Part shown: piece after piece, positions 26,896 to 35,977 of the stretch | Position numbering within the stretch: position 1 is the stretch's first letter | Layout: the number at the start of each line of letters is the position of its first letter | Assembly (NCBI RefSeq): GCF_017592555.1 | Contig: NZ_JAGFNS010000037.1 | Span: forward strand, 1-64,000 | DNA length: 64,000 nt | Direction: 5' to 3' | Origin: Actinoplanes flavus | GTDB taxonomy: Bacteria > Actinomycetota > Actinomycetes > Mycobacteriales > Micromonosporaceae | The notes under the pieces: model-generated | Databases searched by the model: none | The model's input: only the letters and a program-made list of their open reading frames with translations | Told to the model about the DNA's origin: nothing | Translations under genes and position numbers: made by a program

Positions 26896-27890
26896 CGGGC
26901 CTCTCCTCGCTCGTAGACCTGGGCGATCAGATCGCGCAACGGCATGGGGATCTCCCGGACGTGCCGGATCTGCGAGGTCAGCGGCCCGAGCCGGGACAGC
27001 ACGGCGCCGACCGGCTCGTGCGGGTTCGGCTGGCAGCGCACGCTGTCGCCGTCGACCACGGCGTGCAGTCCCTGTGCGACCAGGTTGTCGGCCAGCGCGT
27101 GCGCGGTCGCCGGGTCGGCCAGCACGAACTCGACCTCGGGGCGCTCCCATTCGCGGCGCAGGCTGTCGAGGTCGCCGGAATACCTCACCCGGCCACGGTC
27201 CATCAACAGCGCCTGCGACTGCAGGGCCTCGATCTCCTCCAGCCGGTGCGAGGAGATCAGCACGGCCAGTCGCTCCTGCTTGACCAGTTCCATGATCAGG
27301 GTGAGCAGGCCGTGCGCGGCGATCGGGTCCACCGCGCCGGTGGGCTCGTCCAGGATCAGCGCGCGCGGCCCGGGAAGCAGGGCACGCGCGAGGCGGAGCC
27401 GGGCGCGCATGCCGGCCGAGAGTCCGGCGACCACGGACTCGGTCTGGGCGGCCAGGTTCACCGTCTCCAGGACGTACGGGATGCGCTCGGCCAGTTCCCG
27501 CCGGGGCATGCCCTGCAACCGGCCGTGCAGTTGCAGGTTCTCCTTCGCGGTCGCCCGCATCAGCAGGCTCCGGTCCTCCGACGGCATCCAGCCGACGATC
27601 TGCCGGATCTGCTCGGAGTCGCGGCCCGCGTCCAGACCGAGCACGGTCGCGGTGCCCCCGGTGGCCGTGGTCAGGCCGACCAGGATGCGGAACATGCTGG
27701 TCTTGCCGGCGCCGTTGGGCCCGACGATCGCGCAGATCTCGCCGGCGCGCACCGTGAGATCGACGCCGTCGAGGGCCTTCACCGGCTCGACCATGTGCGA
27801 TCGGGCGAACACCCGCATCCAGCGCGGGGTGGGTTCGTAGAGCTTCGTCAGCCCACGGAGCTTGATGACCTCGTCGCCGGGCAGGCTCAC
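26892..27890 (-). CDS. ABC transporter ATP-binding protein
   Basis: A 332-residue ATPase. Walker A is GPNGAGKTS, the Q-loop lies in QIVGWMPSED, the signature is LSAGM (variant of LSGGQ), Walker B is ALILDEP and the H-loop is SSH. The C-terminal 100 residues are a small extra domain (VEFVLADPATAHALADNL). The gene begins within the upstream glycosyltransferase stop (GTGA). It energises the ABC-2 permease. Confidence 0.93.
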   Translation of the reverse strand: MSLPGDEVIKLRGLTKLYEPTPRWMRVFARSHMVEPVKALDGVDLTVRAGEICAIVGPNGAGKTSMFRILVGLTTATGGTATVLGLDAGRDSEQIRQIVGWMPSEDRSLLMRATAKENLQLHGRLQGMPRRELAERIPYVLETVNLAAQTESVVAGLSAGMRARLRLARALLPGPRALILDEPTGAVDPIAAHGLLTLIMELVKQERLAVLISSHRLEEIEALQSQALLMDRGRVRYSGDLDSLRREWERPEVEFVLADPATAHALADNLVAQGLHAVVDGDSVRCQPNPHEPVGAVLSRLGPLTSQIRHVREIPMPLRDLIAQVYERGEAR

Positions 27891-28990
27891 AGCGACCCCA
27901 CCGCCGCCGAGATACCGGTGGCCCGCCAGCGGCGCCAGCCGAGGTGTTCGACGACGCGATCCCGGAACGCGCTCACCGGGGCGGTCACGACCGGTCCACG
28001 ACCGGCCCGGGACCGCGCCACGTGACGTTGATAGCGGCGGCTCAGTTTGCTCTCCTTAGCCTCGGGCCAGATCTCGACGGCGAGGCGCGCGAGCTGGTCC
28101 AGTTGGCCGGCCTGGTCGCCGACCGGTGTGCCGTGGTCGTAGGGCCGGCAGGCGAGCAGCAGCGCCTCCCTGGCCAGCGCCCGCAACGACCGCTCCCGCA
28201 ACGACGCGGAATCCGGCAGCCGGTCGCCGTCCTCGTCGAACAGGATCTGGAGCGTGAGGTGGCGCTGCTCGATGTCGAGCACCGCACCGGCGTACTGCTC
28301 GACGTGCATGTTGGCCCCGTGGATGCGGTAGAACGCCTGGTCCACGCCGTTGACCCGGCCGATCGCGGCGCGGGTGCCGGCACGCAGCCAGAGCAGGAAG
28401 TCGGCGGCGTGCGGCAGGCGGGCGTCGTAGCCGGCCAGTTCCCGCATCACCGAGGTCCGCATCAGCACCTCGGGGGTGTAGATCGGGTTGCTGACCCGGC
28501 GGCTCACCTCGGCCACCCACTCCGGCCCGTCCCACACGGTCCACGAGGTCACCGTGGAGCGGGCCGGGGGCGGGGTGCCGGTGGTGAACCGGCGGGAGAA
28601 GCCGTAGACCATCCCGACCTCGGGGTTGGCTTGCAGCAGGGCGGCGGACCGGGTCAGCGCGCCGGGGGCGAGCAGGTCGTCGGCCGAGAGCAGCATGACG
28701 TACTCGCCCTCGGCCGCCGCCAGCCCCTCGTTGTAGGTGGCGATGTGCCGCTTGTTGGTCTCGTGGGCGATCACCCGGACCCGGGCGTCGCGGGCCGCGA
28801 TCTCCCGGGCCACGGCGGCGCTGCCGTCCGGTGACGCGTCGTCGACGACGATCACGTCGACGTCCAGGCCGTCCGAGTCGATGAAACTCTCCAGGCACGG
28901 GGCCAGGAAGTGGCCGTAGTTGTAGCACGGAATCACGACCGTGACCCGGGGCCGGCTCCGCAGTGGAACCGGCCTCAGTCTCCTGGCCAC
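27887..28990 (-). CDS. Family 2 glycosyltransferase
   Basis: A 367-residue GT-A enzyme: VTVVIPCYNYGHFL, the nucleotide-binding VVDDASPDGS, the metal-binding SADD near residue 103 and the later HAADFLLWLR. It adds a sugar from a nucleotide donor to a lipid-linked acceptor in the cytoplasm. The GTG start has AGAGGAG upstream, and the gene heads the operon with the ABC exporter, so its product is probably the exported chain. Confidence 0.9.
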   Translation of the reverse strand: MARRLRPVPLRSRPRVTVVIPCYNYGHFLAPCLESFIDSDGLDVDVIVVDDASPDGSAAVAREIAARDARVRVIAHETNKRHIATYNEGLAAAEGEYVMLLSADDLLAPGALTRSAALLQANPEVGMVYGFSRRFTTGTPPPARSTVTSWTVWDGPEWVAEVSRRVSNPIYTPEVLMRTSVMRELAGYDARLPHAADFLLWLRAGTRAAIGRVNGVDQAFYRIHGANMHVEQYAGAVLDIEQRHLTLQILFDEDGDRLPDSASLRERSLRALAREALLLACRPYDHGTPVGDQAGQLDQLARLAVEIWPEAKESKLSRRYQRHVARSRAGRGPVVTAPVSAFRDRVVEHLGWRRWRATGISAAVGSL

Positions 28991-29027
28991 CGGTGCTCCT
29001 CTCGTCGTCGTTGTCCGGCGGGTGGGT

Positions 29028-32000
29028 TCAGCCGGCGGGGAAGAAGTAGACGTCGACCCAGAAGTTGTGGTTCGACGCCGACTCCGGGAAGGCCGGCGAC
29101 CCGTACGAGAACCGGCCGCCCTGCGCCGCGATGGTCAGCGGCCCGTTGGACACCGGCGAGGTCAGACCGTTGAGATCGACCGCGTAGTGGCCCGCGCCGG
29201 TGTGGTACGACGCGACGTACGGGGTGTTCGCCGCGATCGTCACCGGCTCGTCGAACAGCAGGGTCTGCCAGCCCGACGCGGACTCGTACCGGAACGTGCC
29301 CCGTCCTCGTTCCTGCCCGTCGGCGGTCCACAGGGTGCCGGTGTGCACGCCGCCGTTGCCCTCGCCCTTGTAGAACCGGAGCCCGCGGACGGTGCCCGCG
29401 ACGCTGGACGAGAACCGGACACCGACCTCGACCGCCGAACCGTCGCTGTGCGCCGGGACGGCCGGGGTCGCGCCGCCGAGCAGGGTGACGGCGCCGGCCG
29501 GCGGATCCGGCTGGGTCGGCTCCGGCGGCGGCGGGCCGTCCGGCACGTACAGCGGGTCGACCCAGTAGTTGGTGGAGTTCCAGCTGCTGCCCGGGAAACC
29601 GTCCGGGCCGTACCGGTAGACGCCGTTGTTCCCGGCCGGGGCGGTCAGGTAGCGGTCGGCGGTGGCGTACGGCTCGTTGAAGAAGCCCGGGTTGTACGAG
29701 TAGTTGCCGTTCGACGCCCAGTAGGACGCCACGTACGTCTGGCCCGCGGTCACGTCCACCGGTTCCGCGAAGTAAACCTTCTGCCATCCGGAGCCGGTGC
29801 CGGACCCGAAGGTGGCCTTGGCCAGCTCGTCGCCGTCGGCCTCCCAGAGCGTGCCGATGTGCGCCCCGGTGTTGCCGGGCCCCTGGTAGTAACGGATGCC
29901 GATGACCTTGCCGTCGACCGCCGGAGTGAACTTGACGCCCAGGTTGACCTCCGCGCCGTCACCGGAGGAGGCGTTCTGCGGCAGTGCGTTCAGCGGCAGC
30001 AGGGTGCGCACGTCGTCGTACGGCGTGGTGGTGAACGACCACGAGTACGGCTCGGTCATCGGCCGTCCCTGGGTGTCCTGCGCTGTCACGGTCGCGGTGT
30101 GCACCGTCCCGGCGGCCAGGTCACCGGACGGGTCGAAGGTGACCGCCCGGGTCGCGTTGTCGTACGACGTCGTCCCGGCGACCGTCGCACCGGACGGCGT
30201 CCGGAGCGTGATCGACGCGGTGGCCCCGTTCAGCGGCTTGCTGAACAGCGCCGACACCCCGGCGTCGAGGTCGAGACCGCGTTCCCCGTCCTCCGGCGTG
30301 GTGACGAGCACGCTCGGCGGTGCCGTGTCGCCGTCCACGAACTGCACGTCGACGTAGTAGTTGGTGCTGGTCCGCGAGGACTCGACGGGGAACCCGTTGC
30401 CGGTCCGGTAGACGCCCTGCCCGGACGTGCTGGTGCCGCGCGGCGCCACCAGCGGGTACGACCGCCACGGCAGCGAGCTGAAGAACCGCTCGTCCGCGGA
30501 GTACCGCCCGTTCGGCGCGTAGTAGGACGCCACGTACGTGGTGTTCGCGGTGACCCGCAGCGGGCTGGAGAATTTCAGCGTCTGCCAGCCGCTCGCGGTC
30601 TCGTCGGTGAACGTCCCGGTGCGCAGCTGCTCGCCGTCCGCCGACCAGATCGTCCCGCGGTGGGTGCCGGTGTTGCCCTGGCCCTTGTAGAACCGGACCC
30701 CGGTGACGGTCCCGTCGGTCTGCGGGGTGAACCTGACGCCCAGCGTGACCGCGGAGCCGTCGTCGGCGGCCGGAACCTTCGGCACCCGGTTGCCGAACAG
30801 CGTGCTCGGGCCGGTGAGGTCGAGGGTGAGGCTCGCCGGGCTGGTCTCGATGTTGCCGCTGTCGTCGACCGCGCGTGCCTTGAAGACCTGGGCCGCCGCG
30901 CCGTGACTGTAGGTGGACCAGGTCCACGAGGTGGTGCCCTCGGCGGGGTGCCAGGTCTCGCCACCGTCGGCGGAGACCTCCACGGCGGCGACCCGGCCAC
31001 CGCCGGAGTCGGTGGCGGTGCCCTTGACGGTCACCTTGGTGCCGTTGGTCTCCCGGCTCCCGGCGGCCGGGGAGGTGAACCCGGTCTCCGGGGCCACCGC
31101 GTCGGTGGACGCCGGGGTGGCGGTCAGCCCGGCCATCAGCGTGGTGGGCTGAACCTCCATGTCGGCGAGCAGGTTGACGGTGGCCTGCTGCATGGTGCGG
31201 TCGGCCGGGGCGTTCTGCTCGGTGTCGATGGAGTCGTGCTGCTGGTCGAGGCCCCACGCCCACTGGATGGTGCCGGCACCGAAGACCAGGGCCCCGCTGG
31301 GCGCCCGGTAGAGCGTCATGTGGTGGGTCGTGGTGCCCGGCGCCACCTGGAGGCCGAAGTCCTGCAGGTATTCCGGAGCGGGGCCGGTGGTGGTGGACAG
31401 CCGCATCAGGCCGGCCGGGCGGAAACCGTTGTCCAGGTCCTCGTCGGACTCGTAGCCGACGGTGTGCGGCGCCAGGGTCAGCACGTCGTCCGGGTCCTGG
31501 CCGGCCGCGTCGGTGTGCCGCCAGAACCGGTTGTTCCCCTGTGCGGCCGGCACCTTCATGGCCAGGTCGGTGTTGTTGGACATGTACATCGTGCCGGTCA
31601 GCGCGTTCTCCGGCCGGTTGCCGTTGGACGGCGGGCTGAACTGCGGATCCCGCCAGGTCCCGGTCCACTCGGCGGACGGGTCGATCTTGGCGGCGGCCCA
31701 GGTCTCCTTGTAGCAGACCAGCGTCCGGTACGGCGTGTTCGTACCGTCGACGCTGCTCTCCCACCGGGTCTTCCAGTAGACCTCGTTGCCGCTGAAGAAG
31801 GCCAGGTGGACACCGGCGTCGCGGGCCGCCTCGACGTGCGCCCGCTGCGGGCCGGACCAGTACTCGTCATGGCCGACCGACAGGAACACCTTGTGGTTGC
31901 GGATCAACTGCCCGCGGCGGTCGGCGTCGACGTCGGTGGTGTAGCTGACGTCGTACCCGTTGCGCTCCAGGAATTTGATCATCGGGAACTCGTTGCTGAA

Positions 32001-32720
32001 CACGAAGTCGCGCCCGTAGCCGACGTTCCTGGTCTCCCACGGCCGGTTGTAGCTGACCTTGAGCGCGCGCCCCATCGGGCCGCCCCAGTAGAAGTTGGAC
32101 CCGCCGTAGGTGTTGTACGCCTGCCAGGTCGCATCGGAGGTCTTGAAGTACAGCTTCGACGTGCTGGAGTCGTTGCGGACCACGAACGGGATCTGACTCG
32201 CGCCGTTGGTGTCGGTGCGCGTCAGGCGGGCGACGAACACGCCGGACACCGTGCCCGACGGGACGGTCCAGGTCGCCGACGCGCCCCACAGGCCGCAGTC
32301 CAGGATCTCGGTGGTCGGGTCGGTGACGCAGTCCGGCTGCGCCTGGGCGGGCAGGTTCTCGATCGCCCGGTGCAGCCGGGCGCCGGACCCGCCGTAGTAG
32401 CCCAGCCGGTAGACGTCGATCCGGTACGGCCCCTCGGACTCGATCTTGAAGGTCACCGTCTGGCCGACGTTGACGCTCATGTCGGTGGTGAAGCCCTGGA
32501 TGGTGTGGTCGCCGGCGCCCCAGATGTTGTCCCAGGTGTTGGGGTCGACGCCCGCCTTGCTGTTCTCACAGGCGATCGCGTTGACCGGGGCCGCACAGGG
32601 GTCGGCGGCGAAAGCCGGAGAAATGTGGACACCGGTGCTCAGCACCAGCATTACGGCAGCGATCGCCGCCAATATCGGTCGCCGCCTGCGTGGTACGGCG
32701 ACAGCGCGCAAACTGCTCAA
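29028..32720 (-). CDS. Large secreted multidomain protein with DUF4082 repeats
   Basis: 1230 residues with a signal peptide (PRRRRPILAAIAAVMLVLS...AFAAD, cut near residue 38). Order: an N,N-dimethylformamidase-beta-subunit-like large domain (about 60-520, with YRLGYYGG, VGHDEYWS, FFSGNEVYWKTRW), an Ig-like domain (about 540-625), DUF4082 (about 630-770), a bacterial Ig-like domain (about 775-880), and two more DUF4082 domains (about 890-1030 and 1060-1230). DUF4082 modules are thought to bind carbohydrate. The TTG start has GGGGAG upstream. Between exporter and assembly genes, it may be a surface protein that binds or trims the polymer. The dimethylformamidase resemblance does not imply that activity. 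Confidence 0.85.
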   Translation of the reverse strand: MSSLRAVAVPRRRRPILAAIAAVMLVLSTGVHISPAFAADPCAAPVNAIACENSKAGVDPNTWDNIWGAGDHTIQGFTTDMSVNVGQTVTFKIESEGPYRIDVYRLGYYGGSGARLHRAIENLPAQAQPDCVTDPTTEILDCGLWGASATWTVPSGTVSGVFVARLTRTDTNGASQIPFVVRNDSSTSKLYFKTSDATWQAYNTYGGSNFYWGGPMGRALKVSYNRPWETRNVGYGRDFVFSNEFPMIKFLERNGYDVSYTTDVDADRRGQLIRNHKVFLSVGHDEYWSGPQRAHVEAARDAGVHLAFFSGNEVYWKTRWESSVDGTNTPYRTLVCYKETWAAAKIDPSAEWTGTWRDPQFSPPSNGNRPENALTGTMYMSNNTDLAMKVPAAQGNNRFWRHTDAAGQDPDDVLTLAPHTVGYESDEDLDNGFRPAGLMRLSTTTGPAPEYLQDFGLQVAPGTTTHHMTLYRAPSGALVFGAGTIQWAWGLDQQHDSIDTEQNAPADRTMQQATVNLLADMEVQPTTLMAGLTATPASTDAVAPETGFTSPAAGSRETNGTKVTVKGTATDSGGGRVAAVEVSADGGETWHPAEGTTSWTWSTYSHGAAAQVFKARAVDDSGNIETSPASLTLDLTGPSTLFGNRVPKVPAADDGSAVTLGVRFTPQTDGTVTGVRFYKGQGNTGTHRGTIWSADGEQLRTGTFTDETASGWQTLKFSSPLRVTANTTYVASYYAPNGRYSADERFFSSLPWRSYPLVAPRGTSTSGQGVYRTGNGFPVESSRTSTNYYVDVQFVDGDTAPPSVLVTTPEDGERGLDLDAGVSALFSKPLNGATASITLRTPSGATVAGTTSYDNATRAVTFDPSGDLAAGTVHTATVTAQDTQGRPMTEPYSWSFTTTPYDDVRTLLPLNALPQNASSGDGAEVNLGVKFTPAVDGKVIGIRYYQGPGNTGAHIGTLWEADGDELAKATFGSGTGSGWQKVYFAEPVDVTAGQTYVASYWASNGNYSYNPGFFNEPYATADRYLTAPAGNNGVYRYGPDGFPGSSWNSTNYWVDPLYVPDGPPPPEPTQPDPPAGAVTLLGGATPAVPAHSDGSAVEVGVRFSSSVAGTVRGLRFYKGEGNGGVHTGTLWTADGQERGRGTFRYESASGWQTLLFDEPVTIAANTPYVASYHTGAGHYAVDLNGLTSPVSNGPLTIAAQGGRFSYGSPAFPESASNHNFWVDVYFFPAG

Positions 32721-32833
32721 CGCGATTGCTCCCCAAATTGCGCACGAGATCGCGACGCAACCGTAGCGTCACTCGTCCATTCGAGCGCGACGGTAGTCAC
32801 CGCGAGAGAGTCCACACAAGACACGTCCAACCG

Positions 32834-32876
32834 GTTCGGACAGCCGGTCGACGCTTGCCACTCATCCGTTCGGACA
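32834..32876. promoter_or_regulatory. Direct repeat in the promoter region of the large secreted protein gene
   Basis: GTTCGGACA occurs at 32834-32842 and 32868-32876, 34 bases apart, in the 177-base gap upstream of the minus-strand gene. It may be a regulator site. I see no clear -10/-35 pair. Confidence 0.3.
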
Positions 32877-32897
32877 AAGTGACGAGAAAATGAAATG

Positions 32898-33158
32898 TCA
32901 GGCGAGCTTTTCGTCGATCAACGCGGTCAGGGAACCGAGGGTGTCGAAGACCTCGGCGGTCACCTCGTCGTCGTCGACGCTGACCCCGAAGCGTTCCTCG
33001 AGCGCGGCGATCAGCTCCAGCACCGCCATCGAGTCCAGTTCGGGCAGGTTGCCGAGCAGCTGGGTGTCCGGGCCGATGGCCGCCGCCCGGTCCTCGATGC
33101 CGAGGACGGACACCAGCACCGCCTTGACGTCGTCGATGGTCGTACCGGTCAGGGACAT
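32898..33158 (-). CDS. Acyl carrier protein
   Basis: An 86-residue four-helix carrier with the phosphopantetheine site ELDSMAVLEL (Ser about 44). GGAGGT lies 6 bases before the ATG at 33158; the frame runs further upstream but without protein character. It stands next to a PLP decarboxylase and an AMP ligase. That matches the set in which an amino acid is loaded on an ACP and decarboxylated while attached (the butirosin BtrI/BtrJ/BtrK principle). Confidence 0.93.
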   Translation of the reverse strand: MSLTGTTIDDVKAVLVSVLGIEDRAAAIGPDTQLLGNLPELDSMAVLELIAALEERFGVSVDDDEVTAEVFDTLGSLTALIDEKLA

Positions 33159-33178
33159 GGAACTACCTCCGGAAGGGT

Positions 33179-34387
33179 TCACAGCAGCACCTCGGCGGGC
33201 GCCGGATGGCTGAGGAAAGCGGTGGGGCTGGCGGTCAGACCGTATGCGCCCGCTTGATAGAGCACGATCAGATCCCCGACACCGGCGGCCGGCAACATCA
33301 CGTCGTTGCCCAGCAGGTCGAGCGGGGTGCACAGGCAGCCCACGACGGTGACCTGCTCGGTCGGCTCGGCGGTGAGCCGGCCGGCCACGGCGATCGGATA
33401 GTTGCGGCGGATCACCTGGCCGAAGTTGCCGGACGCGGCCAGCTGATGGTGCAGGCCACCGTCGACGATCAGGTAGGTCTTCCCGCGGGACTCCTTGCGA
33501 TCGACGACCCGGGTCACGTAGACGCCGGCCTCACCGACCAGGTAGCGGCCCAGCTCGACGACCACCCGCGCCTCGGGCAGGCGCGGGCGGACCTCGCCGG
33601 CCAGCAGACCGGCGAGGTTGTCCCCGACCGCGGCCAGGTCGAGGGGCTGATCCTTCTCGGTGTACGGGATGCCGAAGCCGCCGCCGAGGTTGAGGTACCG
33701 GACCGGGCCGGGCGCGTCGTCGGCCAACCGCAGCAGCAGTTCCACGGTCCGCCGCTGCGCCTCGATGATGATGTCCGCCCGCAGGTTCTGCGATCCCGCG
33801 AAACAGTGCAGGCCGAGCACCTCCAGCTCCGCCCCGGCCAGCTCCTTGAGCAGCGCCGGCACCCGTTCCGCGTCGACGCCGAACTGCTGCGGCCCACCAC
33901 CCATCCGCATGCCCGAGCCCTTGATCGCGAAGTCCGGGTTGACCCGCACCGCGACCCGCGGCCGGATACCCAGAGCCGCACCGGTACGGACGATGCGCGC
34001 CGCCTCGTTCTCCGACTCCAGCTCGATCGTCACGCCGGCCGCCACGGCCTGCCGCAGCTCCGCGTCGGTCTTGCCGGGCCCGGCGAAGCTCACCCGCCGC
34101 GGCGGCATGGTGGTGTCCAGCGCGGTACGCATCTCCAGCGCCGAGGCCACGTCGAAGGAGTCCACCAGGGTGCTCATGTGCTGCACCACGGCCGGCATCG
34201 GGTTCGCCTTGATCGCATAGCTGAGCTGGAGATCCGCCGGCAGGGCCGCGCGCAGCTCCCGGACCCGCCCGGTGAGCAGCCGCCGGTCGTACGCGAAGAA
34301 GGGTGTGCCGCCGACCCGCTCGGCCAGCCGCTCCACCGGCACCCCGCCGACCGCGAGTTGCCCGTCGATCCGGTCGAATCCGTTCAC
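33179..34387 (-). CDS. PLP-dependent decarboxylase, ornithine/DAP decarboxylase family
   Basis: A 402-residue fold-type III (alanine racemase-like barrel) PLP enzyme. SYAIKANPMP carries the Schiff-base Lys (about residue 59), LHCFAGSQ and LNLGGGFGIPY bind PLP phosphate, and GCLCTPLDLLG carries the catalytic Cys of the partner active site. It closely resembles decarboxylases annotated as exosortase-A-system-associated and BtrK, which decarboxylates glutamyl-ACP. The substrate is therefore likely an aminoacyl-ACP. The GTG start overlaps the ligase stop. Confidence 0.9.
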   Translation of the reverse strand: MNGFDRIDGQLAVGGVPVERLAERVGGTPFFAYDRRLLTGRVRELRAALPADLQLSYAIKANPMPAVVQHMSTLVDSFDVASALEMRTALDTTMPPRRVSFAGPGKTDAELRQAVAAGVTIELESENEAARIVRTGAALGIRPRVAVRVNPDFAIKGSGMRMGGGPQQFGVDAERVPALLKELAGAELEVLGLHCFAGSQNLRADIIIEAQRRTVELLLRLADDAPGPVRYLNLGGGFGIPYTEKDQPLDLAAVGDNLAGLLAGEVRPRLPEARVVVELGRYLVGEAGVYVTRVVDRKESRGKTYLIVDGGLHHQLAASGNFGQVIRRNYPIAVAGRLTAEPTEQVTVVGCLCTPLDLLGNDVMLPAAGVGDLIVLYQAGAYGLTASPTAFLSHPAPAEVLL

Positions 34388-35934
34388 GCGATCATCTCCT
34401 GGCGCAGCAGGTTGCGGTCGAACTTGCCGTTCGGTGACCGGGGCAGCTCCGGCCGCACCTGAACGTCCGAGGGCAGCATGTAGAGCGGCAGCTCCTTCTT
34501 GAGCAGCGTCCGCAGCGTGTGCACGTCGAACCCGTCGCCGGCCGGGCTGACGACCAGCACGATGCGCTGACCCAGCCGGGCGTCCGGGAGACCGAGCGCG
34601 ACGACGTCGCGAACCAGGCCGGTCGCGTACACGACCTCCTCGATCTCGGTCGGGCTGACCCGGTATCCCGACGTCTTGATCATGTCGTCGGAACGGCCCA
34701 CGAAGTAGAGGAAGCCGTCCTCGTCACGGACCACCGAGTCACCGGACCAGACGGCGAGCTCAGGCGGGATGCCGCCGTCCGCGCCGGGCAGCGGCCGGAA
34801 ACGCTCGGCGGTGCGCTGCGGGTCGTTCCAGTAGCCGAGAGCCACCAGGGCGCCCCGGTGCACCAGCTCACCCTCCTCGCCCGTGTCACAGACGCTGCCG
34901 TCCGGCCGGACGACCAGGATCTCCGCGTTCGGGATGGCCTTGCCGATCGAGTCGGGACGCCGGTCCACCTCCGCCGGGTCCAGGTATGTCGACCGGAACG
35001 CCTCGGTCAGGCCGTACATCAGATAGGGCCGGGCCCCGGGGAAGACCGACCGTAGGCGGTCCAGCGTGGTCTTGGGCATGCGGCCGCCGGTGTTGGCGAA
35101 CAAGCGCATCCGCCGCCCGGTCTCCTCCGGCCAGTCCTGGCCGGCGATCTGGATCCACAGCGGCGGCACGCAGGTCAGAGCGGTGACACCGTGCTTCGAA
35201 CAGAGCCGGACCACGTCCCGCGGCAGCAGGTGGTTGTGCAGGACGACGTGCGCGCCGACCGCGAACGAGGTGGTGACCTGGCTGAACCCGGCGTCGAAGC
35301 TGAGCGGCAGGGCGGCCAGGACCACGTCGTCGCCGCTCATCTCCAGGTAGGTGCTGACGCTCTCGGCGCCGGCGAGCAGGTTGCGGTGCGACAGCACGAC
35401 GCCCTTGGGCCGGCCGGTGCTGCCCGAGGTGTAGAGGATCGCGGCGACGTCGACGTCGACGCCCTCGCGCGCCGGATCGCCGGCGCCGGCCAGGGCATCC
35501 CACGAGTCGACCGCGGCATCACCGACGGGGGCCGGCGACCCGCCGCCGACCAGGATCACCCGCTGCAACGACGGGACCCGCGCCAGCTCGTCCCGGAGGC
35601 TCTCCAGCCGCTCCGCCGTGGTGACCAGCACCCGGACGTCGCAGTCCGCCAGGATGTAGGCCACCTGCTTGGCCCGCAGCACCGGGTTGACCGGCACGAA
35701 GACCCCACCGGCCACCGAGGTGGCGAAGATCGCCGAGATGGTCTCGATCCGTTTGTCCAGGTAGACAGCCACCCGGTCGCCGCGGGAGATCAGCTCGCGC
35801 AGGCCGGCGCCCCGGGAGCGGACATCGTCCCACAGCGCGGCGTACGAGACCGTCTCGTCGCGGTAGGTCAGGGCCGGTGAGTCGGCTGCCCGGCCGGCCG
35901 CCCCGGCCAGCAGATCGTGCAGTCGGATACGCAT
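34384..35934 (-). CDS. AMP-forming acyl/aminoacyl-ACP ligase
   Basis: A 516-residue adenylate-forming enzyme: A3 motif ILYTSGSTGRPKGVVL, YGLTEA as A5, WSGDSV and GRSDDMIKTSGYRV as A7-A8, and PNGKFDR with the catalytic Lys near the C-terminus. It resembles the ligases paired with the decarboxylase and ACP in exosortase-A-type gene groups. Expected reaction: activate a carboxylate with ATP and load it on the adjacent ACP. It is 43 bases after the GNAT gene and coupled to the decarboxylase. Confidence 0.9.
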   Translation of the reverse strand: MRIRLHDLLAGAAGRAADSPALTYRDETVSYAALWDDVRSRGAGLRELISRGDRVAVYLDKRIETISAIFATSVAGGVFVPVNPVLRAKQVAYILADCDVRVLVTTAERLESLRDELARVPSLQRVILVGGGSPAPVGDAAVDSWDALAGAGDPAREGVDVDVAAILYTSGSTGRPKGVVLSHRNLLAGAESVSTYLEMSGDDVVLAALPLSFDAGFSQVTTSFAVGAHVVLHNHLLPRDVVRLCSKHGVTALTCVPPLWIQIAGQDWPEETGRRMRLFANTGGRMPKTTLDRLRSVFPGARPYLMYGLTEAFRSTYLDPAEVDRRPDSIGKAIPNAEILVVRPDGSVCDTGEEGELVHRGALVALGYWNDPQRTAERFRPLPGADGGIPPELAVWSGDSVVRDEDGFLYFVGRSDDMIKTSGYRVSPTEIEEVVYATGLVRDVVALGLPDARLGQRIVLVVSPAGDGFDVHTLRTLLKKELPLYMLPSDVQVRPELPRSPNGKFDRNLLRQEMIA

Positions 35935-35977
35935 GTCTCTTCCGATCGTCGAGAACGTCCCCGGTTCGGCGGGGACG

